From an uncultured Oscillospiraceae bacterium (GTDB lineage Bacteria > Bacillota > Clostridia > Oscillospirales > Oscillospiraceae), in NCBI GenBank assembly GCA_934643765.1, contig CAKUCT010000100.1, positions 1-7,184 of the forward strand: a DNA stretch of 7,184 bases, in the 5' to 3' direction. The position numbers and the translations under genes are program-made. Under the pieces are notes generated by a model. The model was not told the DNA's origin and ran no database searches. It saw only the letters and a program-made list of their open reading frames with translations. Positions within the stretch are counted from its first letter, which is position 1. The number at the start of each line of letters is the position of its first letter. Below are positions 1 to 5,187 of this stretch, in pieces.

Positions 1-85
1 GTCGATCATTCCGGTTATTGTGTTCTATCTGACATGCCAGAAGCACATCATCAAGGGCGTGGCAGCCGGCGCAGTCAAGGGATAA
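1..85 (+). CDS. Carbohydrate ABC transporter permease, MalG type (C-terminal end only)
   Basis: The frame starting at base 2 reads ...PVIVFYLTCQK, then HIIKGVAAGAVKG, and stops with TAA at 83-85; the rest of the gene lies before the window. The ending 'G-x-x-x-GAVKG' right at the C-terminus, preceded by a hydrophobic stretch and a Q-K/R motif, is a hallmark of the MalG-type inner-membrane permease of sugar ABC importers of the CUT1 class. In that family the protein forms a heterodimer with a MalF-type permease and is served by a lipoprotein binding protein. Only 27 residues are visible, so the sugar cannot be read from it. The genes that follow (LacI-type regulator, malQ, phosphorylase) point to maltose or maltodextrin. 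It ends 24 bases before the regulator, so the two are probably cotranscribed. No gene symbol is given because malG is inferred from context only. Confidence 0.8.
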   Translation, partial: SIIPVIVFYLTCQKHIIKGVAAGAVKG

Positions 86-109
86 GGCTGCATCAAGGAG
101 GCGGACGGT

Positions 110-1117
110 TTGACAATCAAAGATCTGGCGAAGCTCAGCGGGTATTCTCTGGGGACCGTTTCGCGCGTGCTGAACAACCAGCCGAATGTCTCAGAGCAGG
201 CAAGGGCCAGAATTCTGGCTCTTGTGGAGCAGCACGGCTTTGAGCGAAACACCAGCGCGCAGCTTCTCAAACAGCAGCGCAGCAACACGGTGCTGATTAT
301 GATCAAGGGCACATCCAATGAGATGTTTGCGGCGATGGTGGAGCGGCTGCAGTCGCTGTTCGCCGGAACGGAGCACCCGGTCATTGCAAACTTCATCGAT
401 GAAGACGACAACGAGGTTTTGCGGGCGCTGCAGCTGTGCCGCGAGCGAAAGCCGAGCGGCGTGCTGTTTCTGGGGGGCAACAACCAGAACTTCCGCGCGG
501 ACTTTGCAAAGATTCAGGTGCCGAGCGTCGTTGTGACCAATGACGCGCGCGAGCTCGGCTTTTCCAATCTTTCCAGCGTCTCGACCGACGACCGCAAGGG
601 CGCGGCCTGCGCGGTGGAGTATCTGATCAAAAGCGGGCACCGGAACATCGCGGTGCTCGGCGGCGACCGCAGCATTTCAGACACCAGCGCCTTGCGCTAT
701 GAGGGCTGCCGGGAGGCATTTCAAAGAAATGGCTTGACATTTGACGATGAAACGATGTATTATACCGGCCGGTATTCGTATGAATTCGGCTACGAGGGCA
801 TGAAACAGGCGCTTTTGCGCGCGCCCGGGCTGACGGCGGTGTTCGCGATGGCAGACGTGATTGCCATCGGCGCTATCCGCGCGCTTCTGGACGAGGGCCG
901 GCGCGTGCCGGAGGATATTTCCGTCATCGGCTATGACGGACTGAGAATCGGAGATTTTTATGTGCCGAAGCTCTCCACGATATCACAGTCGGTCGAGGGA
1001 CTGACAAAGCAGGCGTTTGAGCTGTTGCTCGCCTGCATGCAGGGGGAAACGGCGCAGCATCTGACTGTGCCCTTCACGCTGCTCAGCCGGCAGAGTGTCC
1101 GGCAAATCACGCGGTAA
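110..1117 (+). CDS. LacI-family transcriptional regulator
   Basis: This 335-residue protein has the usual length and layout of the LacI/GalR family. The N-terminal helix-turn-helix spans about residues 2-23 (TIKDLAKLSGYSLGTVSRVL). A hinge helix follows at about 47-54 (NTSAQLLK), with Leu53 where the family has its minor-groove intercalating leucine. The rest is a periplasmic-binding-protein-like sensor domain, with typical segments around residues 160-185 (SSVSTDDRKGA, then GHRNIAVLGG) and further on (FAMADVIAIGAIRAL, VPEDISVIGYDG). The start is TTG at 110, chosen because it gives the family-typical MTIKDLA beginning and has AAGGAGG at 95-101, 8 bases upstream. It lies between a sugar permease and malQ, so it most likely controls this maltodextrin locus in response to a sugar. 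Effector and operator are not visible. It has no room for its own promoter just upstream. Family assignment is very secure; the regulated genes are inferred. Confidence 0.95.
   Translation: MTIKDLAKLSGYSLGTVSRVLNNQPNVSEQARARILALVEQHGFERNTSAQLLKQQRSNTVLIMIKGTSNEMFAAMVERLQSLFAGTEHPVIANFIDEDDNEVLRALQLCRERKPSGVLFLGGNNQNFRADFAKIQVPSVVVTNDARELGFSNLSSVSTDDRKGAACAVEYLIKSGHRNIAVLGGDRSISDTSALRYEGCREAFQRNGLTFDDETMYYTGRYSYEFGYEGMKQALLRAPGLTAVFAMADVIAIGAIRALLDEGRRVPEDISVIGYDGLRIGDFYVPKLSTISQSVEGLTKQAFELLLACMQGETAQHLTVPFTLLSRQSVRQITR
734..763 (+). promoter_or_regulatory. Possible internal promoter within the LacI-type gene
   Basis: TTGACA at 734-739 is a full match to the sigma-A -35 box. An 18-base spacer separates it from TATTAT (758-763), which matches five of six positions of the -10 box. 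Transcription would start near 770, about 360 bases before malQ. The bases also encode the regulator's sequence GLTFDDETMYY, so the match may be chance, and nothing nearby shows that it is used. Confidence 0.3.
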
Positions 1118-1130
1118 AAGAGGGATTCGT

Positions 1131-2612
1131 ATGGAACGAAGCAGCGGCATTCTGCTGCATATCACGTCCTTGCCATCAAAGTATGGAATTGGAAATCTGG
1201 GCAGGGAAGCCTACGCATTTGTGGACTTTTTGAAGCAGGCGGGGCAGAAATACTGGCAGATTCTGCCGCTGTGCCCGCCGGGATACGGCGACTCGCCGTA
1301 TCAGGGTTTTTCAACCTTCGCCGGAAACCCGTATCTCATTGACCCGGAGCAGCTGGTCGAGCGCGGATGGCTGGAGCAAGAGGCGCTCGATGAGGTGCAA
1401 TGGTCTGAGCGCGACGATCAGGTGGATTTCCGCCGGATGTACGACGAGCGGCTGCGGATGCTGCGGCTGGCGTTCCGCGGCTTCCAGACGGATAAGCCGG
1501 AAGGCTTTGCAGACTTTTTGAAGCAAACAGACAGCTGGCTTCCGGAATACGCACTGTTCATGGCGATCAAGTCTCATTTTGACGACCGGCCGTGGACCGA
1601 GTGGCCGACGGATATCCGGCTGCATCAGCCGGACGCTGTGGCGCACTACAAAGCGCTGCTGCAGACGGAGATGCTGTTTCAGTGCTTTGTACAGTATGTG
1701 TTCCGGGAGCAGTGGCAGAAGCTGCGCGCCTATGCCAGGGAAAACGGCGTGAAGATCATCGGCGATATTCCGATCTATGTGCCGCTGGACTCGGCGGATG
1801 TGTGGTCACATCCGGAGAACTTCCAGCTCGGAAGAACGCGCCGCCCGCGCTGCGTGGCGGGGTGCCCGCCCGATGGGTTCAGTAAGAACGGCCAGTATTG
1901 GGGAAACCCCATCTACGACTGGGACTACATGGAGCAGGACGGCTTTTCATGGTGGCTTGCGCGCATCGGCGCGGCGGGCGAAAACTATGATGTCGTCCGC
2001 ATCGACCACTTCCGCGGCATCGAGAGCTATTGGAGCATTCCGGCGGTCAACAAGACCGCGCGCAAGGGCCGCTGGGTGAAGGGGCCGGGACTGAAGCTGG
2101 TGGACGCGATCAAGCGGGCGTATCCGCAGATTGAGTTCATCGCGGAGGATCTGGGCTTTTTGACGCCGGAGGTTCTGCAGCTGGTCAAGGACTCCGGCTG
2201 GCCGGGGATGAAGGTTCTGGAGTTTGCGTTCGACCCGCGCGAGCCGAGCAACTACCTGCCGCATAAATATGAAGAGAACTGCATCTGCTATACCGGTACG
2301 CACGACAACGAGACGCTGCAGCAGTGGTGCGGGAATCTGGGCGCGGAGTCGGAGCAGTATGCGCGCAAGTATCTCGGCATTTCCGAGACGGACGATCTTG
2401 CGCGGGCGATTATCGAAGCCGGCGCGATGTCGAAGGCGAAGCTCTTTGTGGCGCAGATGCAGGATTATCTGCGGCTCGGCGCGGAGGCCAGAATGAACGA
2501 GCCCGGCACGCTCAAGCCGCAGAACTGGCGCTGGCGCTTGATGCCGGGGCAGGCAAGCGAAGATCTGGCGCGTGAAATTTTGAATTTGACACAGCGCGGC
2601 CAGCGCGTATAA
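1131..2612 (+). CDS. malQ: 4-alpha-glucanotransferase (amylomaltase), GH77
   Basis: MalQ transfers 1,4-alpha-glucan segments between maltodextrins in the cytoplasm, releasing glucose and building longer chains that phosphorylase can use. The product is 493 residues, normal for the compact bacterial type. It opens with the family start MERSSGILLHITSLPSKYGIG and has YGDSPYQGFSTFAGNPYLID near residues 45-70. The three GH77 catalytic acids are present: Asp292 in VRIDHFRG (nucleophile), Glu339 in AEDLG (acid/base) and Asp392 in THDNE. WGNPIYDWDYM is also typical. ATG 1131 is chosen over the in-frame GTG at 1095 because homologous proteins begin here, AAGAGGG (1118-1124) precedes it, and the GTG lies inside the upstream gene. 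It starts 13 bases after the regulator, so it is probably in the same operon. Residues 234-241 (GRTRRPRC) look unlike the usual acidic LDxxxRPxxVAG loop. The last eight codons double as the glgP promoter. Confidence 0.97.
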   Translation: MERSSGILLHITSLPSKYGIGNLGREAYAFVDFLKQAGQKYWQILPLCPPGYGDSPYQGFSTFAGNPYLIDPEQLVERGWLEQEALDEVQWSERDDQVDFRRMYDERLRMLRLAFRGFQTDKPEGFADFLKQTDSWLPEYALFMAIKSHFDDRPWTEWPTDIRLHQPDAVAHYKALLQTEMLFQCFVQYVFREQWQKLRAYARENGVKIIGDIPIYVPLDSADVWSHPENFQLGRTRRPRCVAGCPPDGFSKNGQYWGNPIYDWDYMEQDGFSWWLARIGAAGENYDVVRIDHFRGIESYWSIPAVNKTARKGRWVKGPGLKLVDAIKRAYPQIEFIAEDLGFLTPEVLQLVKDSGWPGMKVLEFAFDPREPSNYLPHKYEENCICYTGTHDNETLQQWCGNLGAESEQYARKYLGISETDDLARAIIEAGAMSKAKLFVAQMQDYLRLGAEARMNEPGTLKPQNWRWRLMPGQASEDLAREILNLTQRGQRV

Positions 2613-2613
2613 T
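2586..2613 (+). promoter_or_regulatory. Consensus sigma-A promoter for glgP, overlapping the end of malQ
   Basis: TTGACA (2586-2591) and TATAAT (2608-2613) are both perfect hexamers, 16 bases apart, in otherwise GC-rich DNA. The -10 box contains the malQ stop codon TAA (2610-2612). A start site near 2620 would give a leader of about 118 bases before the glgP ATG. The spacer consists of two copies of CAGCGCG separated by GC. Perfect boxes in this position are unlikely to be chance, and they would allow phosphorylase expression independent of the upstream operon. No transcript start has been measured. Confidence 0.8.
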
Positions 2614-2617
2614 ATAG

Positions 2618-2648
2618 GCATCCTGCGTCAGAAAATAGAAGATGCAGG
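2618..2648 (+). other. Alternative hairpins at the 5' end of the predicted glgP leader
   Basis: GCATC (2618-2622) can pair with GATGC (2641-2645), or CCTGC (2622-2626) with GCAGG (2644-2648). The two pairings share bases and exclude each other. They lie at the very start of the predicted glgP transcript. Each stem is only 5 base pairs with a loop of about 17-18 bases, so the structure is weak and could be chance. No known riboswitch is recognised in the leader. Confidence 0.25.
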
Positions 2649-2669
2649 GGCGCGCCGCCGGGAGAAGCC

Positions 2670-2741
2670 ATGATGGGCGCCGGAGGGCGGCTGATTTTGA
2701 TATCCTGGCCGATTGGCCAAAAGTTTGGAGAGTTCTTATGA
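2670..2741 (+). CDS. Possible 23-codon leader ORF overlapping the glgP start
   Basis: This small ORF begins MMGAGGRLILISWP and ends with TGA at 2739-2741, which overlaps the glgP ATG in an ATGA arrangement typical of translational coupling. GGGAG (2660-2664) lies 8 bases before the second of two adjacent ATG codons (2673), a good ribosome-binding distance. It lies fully inside the predicted glgP leader. The peptide is hydrophobic in the middle (LILISW) and resembles nothing I recognise. glgP has its own Shine-Dalgarno site (GGAG, 2727-2730), so coupling is not required. The ORF may be fortuitous; existence of the peptide is unproven. Confidence 0.3.
   Translation: MMGAGGRLILISWPIGQKFGEFL
2706..2719 (+). 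other. Small hairpin just upstream of the glgP ribosome-binding site
   Basis: TGGCC (2706-2710) pairs perfectly with GGCCA (2715-2719) around a GATT tetraloop. The hairpin ends 7 bases before the GGAG Shine-Dalgarno core at 2727-2730. It could affect ribosome access, but it leaves the binding site itself unpaired. The evidence is only the inverted repeat. Confidence 0.3.
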
Positions 2742-5059
2742 GCAACGAAGTAGAAAGAATTGTACAGCAGACCGAGGCGCTTTTGCGCCTGCGCCATGAA
2801 GAGACGCTTCAGGAGACAACGCCGGAGCGCTTGCACGAGTGCCTTGGCGAAGTGGTGATGATGCAGATCAACGACAGCTGGGTCAAAACCAAGAAGCGGC
2901 AGACCGCCGGCCGGCGCGCATTCTATTTTTCTGCAGAATATCTGGTGGGCCGTCTGGTCTACAGCAATCTGTTCAATCTCGGCATTCTTGACGAAGTGAA
3001 GAAGGCGTTTCTGGAAAAGGGCGTCGATCTTGCGTGTCTGGAAGAGATTGAAGACGCGGCGCTGGGCAACGGCGGCCTTGGAAGACTTGCGGCGTGTTTT
3101 CTGGACAGCGCGGCAAGCTGCGATGTGCCGCTGACGGGCTACGGCCTTCGCTACCGGTTCGGCCTTTTCAAGCAGAGCTTTGAAAACGGCAGCCAGCGCG
3201 AAAACGCCGACGACTGGACAAAGTACGGCGATCCCTGGAGCCACCGGCGCGACAAGCTGGCGGTGAAGGTGAACTTCGCAAACCAGAGCGTTATCGCCGT
3301 TCCGTATGATATGCCGGTAATCGGCTATGAAAATGACACGATCGGCACGCTTCGCCTGTGGCAGTGCGAGGCGGAGAAGGAGCTGGACTTCGACGCGTTC
3401 AACGCGCAGAACTATGTCAAGGCGCTGGAGACCAAGAACAAGGCCGAGGACATCACAAGAGTTCTCTATCCGAACGACTCCACCTGGGAAGGTAAGCAGC
3501 TTCGCATCAAGCAGCAGTATGTGCTCTCCAGCGCGTCGCTGCAGGATATTCTGCGCAGCTTCCGCGAGAACCACGGATGCGACTATTATAGACTTCCGGA
3601 ATTTGACGCGGTGCAGCTCAATGACACGCACCCGGCGATGGCAATTCCGGAGCTGATTCGTCTGCTGCAGCTTGATGGCATGGACTTTGAGTCCGCGTTC
3701 CAGATTGCCGCGCGCGTTTTCTCCTATACGAACCACACCGTTATGGGCGAAGCGCTTGAAAAGTGGGATCTGGAGCTGCTGCGCTCGGTGGTGCCGGAGA
3801 TCTGCGACATCATTGAGAAGATTGACGCGCGGCTCAAGCAGGAGCACCCGAACAGCGGCCTTTTCATCATCAAGGATCATCAGGCGCACATGGCAAACCT
3901 GTCGGTCTATGTGTCCACGGCGGTCAACGGTGTGGCGCGGATTCACTCCGAAATTCTCAAGAACGATCTGTTCAAGGATTGGTACAGAGTCTATCCCGAG
4001 CGCTTCCAGAACAAGACCAACGGTATTACGCCGCGGCGCTGGCTGGGCCTTTGCAACCCTGAACTCTGCGGCCTGATTGAAAGCAAGATCGGCCCCGGCT
4101 TCCTGACGGATCTTGACCGGCTGGAGGGGCTCAGAAACGGGCTTGACGAGATGACCATCAAGCAGTTCAACGCCATCAAGCTGGAGAAAAAGCGCCAGCT
4201 GTGCGCGGTGATTGAGCAGCACGAGGGCGTAAAGCTCGACCCGGGCTTTGTGTTTGACGTGCAGGTCAAGCGGCTTCACGAATACAAGCGGCAGCTGATG
4301 AATGCGCTTTCGATCATGGATATTTATTTCGGCATCAAAGACGGCTCCATTCAGGACTTCACGCCGACGGCGTTCATCTTCGGCGCGAAGGCGGCGCCCG
4401 GCTATGTCAGAGCCAAGGCCATTATCCGCTATATCAACCGCGTGGCAGATCTCATCAACAACGACCCGGCTGTGGCCGATAAGATGAAGGTTGTGTTCGT
4501 GCAGAACTACAACTGCTCTTACGCAGAGCACATCATTCCGGCCGCGGACATTTCCGAGCAGATTTCGCCCGCCGGTACCGAGGCGTCCGGCACGGGCAAC
4601 ATGAAGCTGATGCTCAACGGCGCCGTGACGCTCGGCACGATGGACGGCGCGAATGTGGAGATCGTTGAGCGCGCGGGGCTGGAAAACAACTATATTTTCG
4701 GCGCGAGCGTGGAAGAAATCAATGAAATCCGCGACACCTATTGCGCGCGCGACGTCTACAACAGCAATCCGCGCATTCACAGAGCGGTCGACACGCTGGT
4801 CAACGGCACGGTTCCGACGGACGCCGAGCTGCAGGAGCTCTACACGTCGCTGCTTGACGGTGCGAGCTGGCACCGGCCGGATCACTATTTCCTGCTCAAG
4901 GATCTGCCGTCTTACCAGCAGGCGCGGCTGCAGGCCAACCGCGACTATCGCGACCGCGTTGGCTTTGGCCGCAAGTGCCTGATGAATGTTTCCGCGGCGG
5001 GATATTTCTCGTCTGACCGGACGATCCGGCAGTACGCAAAGGAAATCTGGAAACTGTAA
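2738..5059 (+). CDS. glgP: Glycogen/maltodextrin phosphorylase (GT35, PLP-dependent)
   Basis: This enzyme splits the terminal 1,4-linked glucose from glycogen or maltodextrin with phosphate, yielding glucose-1-phosphate in the cytoplasm. The product is 773 residues, slightly shorter than the E. coli enzymes and without the long regulatory N-terminal extension of animal phosphorylases. Family landmarks run in order: GRRAFYFSAEYLVGR near residue 58-72, GNGGLGR at 110-116, QLNDTHPA near 290, NHTVMGEALEKW near 330, NGITPRRW at 428-435, and KRLHEYKRQ from Lys511, whose basic residues bind phosphate. EASGTGNMK ends at Lys623, the expected pyridoxal-phosphate lysine, followed by GTMDGANVEI. ATG 2738 is chosen because GGAG at 2727-2730 is 7 bases upstream and MSNEVERIVQQ fits the family; the in-frame ATG at 2642 would add an unrelated basic leader. 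The operon context favours maltodextrin as substrate, so malP is an equally fair name. It has its own promoter and a strong terminator. Confidence 0.97.
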   Translation: MSNEVERIVQQTEALLRLRHEETLQETTPERLHECLGEVVMMQINDSWVKTKKRQTAGRRAFYFSAEYLVGRLVYSNLFNLGILDEVKKAFLEKGVDLACLEEIEDAALGNGGLGRLAACFLDSAASCDVPLTGYGLRYRFGLFKQSFENGSQRENADDWTKYGDPWSHRRDKLAVKVNFANQSVIAVPYDMPVIGYENDTIGTLRLWQCEAEKELDFDAFNAQNYVKALETKNKAEDITRVLYPNDSTWEGKQLRIKQQYVLSSASLQDILRSFRENHGCDYYRLPEFDAVQLNDTHPAMAIPELIRLLQLDGMDFESAFQIAARVFSYTNHTVMGEALEKWDLELLRSVVPEICDIIEKIDARLKQEHPNSGLFIIKDHQAHMANLSVYVSTAVNGVARIHSEILKNDLFKDWYRVYPERFQNKTNGITPRRWLGLCNPELCGLIESKIGPGFLTDLDRLEGLRNGLDEMTIKQFNAIKLEKKRQLCAVIEQHEGVKLDPGFVFDVQVKRLHEYKRQLMNALSIMDIYFGIKDGSIQDFTPTAFIFGAKAAPGYVRAKAIIRYINRVADLINNDPAVADKMKVVFVQNYNCSYAEHIIPAADISEQISPAGTEASGTGNMKLMLNGAVTLGTMDGANVEIVERAGLENNYIFGASVEEINEIRDTYCARDVYNSNPRIHRAVDTLVNGTVPTDAELQELYTSLLDGASWHRPDHYFLLKDLPSYQQARLQANRDYRDRVGFGRKCLMNVSAAGYFSSDRTIRQYAKEIWKL

Positions 5060-5075
5060 CGTAGCCGGATAAAAT
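5048..5075 (+). promoter_or_regulatory. Weak candidate promoter for the downstream deacylase gene
   Basis: TGGAAA (5048-5053, four of six matches to the -35 box) and TAAAAT (5070-5075, five of six to the -10 box) are separated by 16 bases and straddle the glgP stop codon. A transcript from here would start near 5082 and cross the terminator at 5131-5159 before reaching the deacylase. It is listed because there is no room for a promoter between that terminator and the gene. The match itself is modest. Confidence 0.25.
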
Positions 5076-5098
5076 AGATTCACATTTCATTTCGTCCT

Positions 5099-5106
5099 GG
5101 GGGGGG
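5099..5106 (+). repeat. Run of eight G between glgP and the terminator
   Basis: Eight consecutive G bases follow CCT in the glgP-deacylase intergenic region. The flanking TTTCGTCC (5090-5097) and GGGCGAAA (5104-5111) can form an 8-pair stem including one T-G wobble. Such a tract is prone to replication slippage and to sequencing error, so its exact length is uncertain. Confidence 0.7.
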
Positions 5107-5130
5107 CGAAACTCTGCGAGGCAATGATAC

Positions 5131-5159
5131 AAAAGCCCCGGGCGTGGCCCGGGGCTTTT
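5131..5159 (+). terminator. Intrinsic terminator after glgP
   Basis: AAAAGCCCCGGGC (5131-5143) is perfectly complementary to GCCCGGGGCTTTT (5147-5159), with a GTG loop: 13 base pairs, nine of them GC-containing core, followed by four T. The A-run at the 5' side makes it look bidirectional. It lies 71 bases after the glgP stop and is the expected end of that transcript. Its 3' end is only 13 bases before the Shine-Dalgarno site of the next gene, so it also sits where a leader attenuator would sit. Confidence 0.92.
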
Positions 5160-5187
5160 GTGGGATGTAAGGAAAGGAGCGGGCGAG

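Noticed and set aside
1095..1130. GTG at 1095 as a malQ start
   Set aside because: It lies within the regulator gene and adds 12 basic residues not seen in the family; ATG 1131 has a Shine-Dalgarno site and gives the canonical N-terminus.
1224..1525. A 14-base exact repeat, GACTTTTTGAAGCA at 1224-1237 and 1512-1525
   Set aside because: Both copies encode Asp-Phe-Leu-Lys-Gln within malQ helices; shared codon use explains it.
2642..2737. ATG at 2642 as the glgP start
   Set aside because: The 32 extra residues are arginine-rich and unlike any phosphorylase N-terminus, with no good ribosome site; ATG 2738 has GGAG 7 bases upstream.
2465..5083. An 872-codon open frame on the - strand antisense to all of glgP, and long - strand frames over malQ and the deacylase
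   Set aside because: GC-rich third positions remove stop codons from the antisense frame; the + strand genes have full family signatures, and the - strand products show no recognisable motifs or ribosome sites.
5158..5187. TTG at 5158 as the deacylase start
   Set aside because: It falls in the terminator's T-run and would encode the Shine-Dalgarno region; ATG 5188 is well supported.
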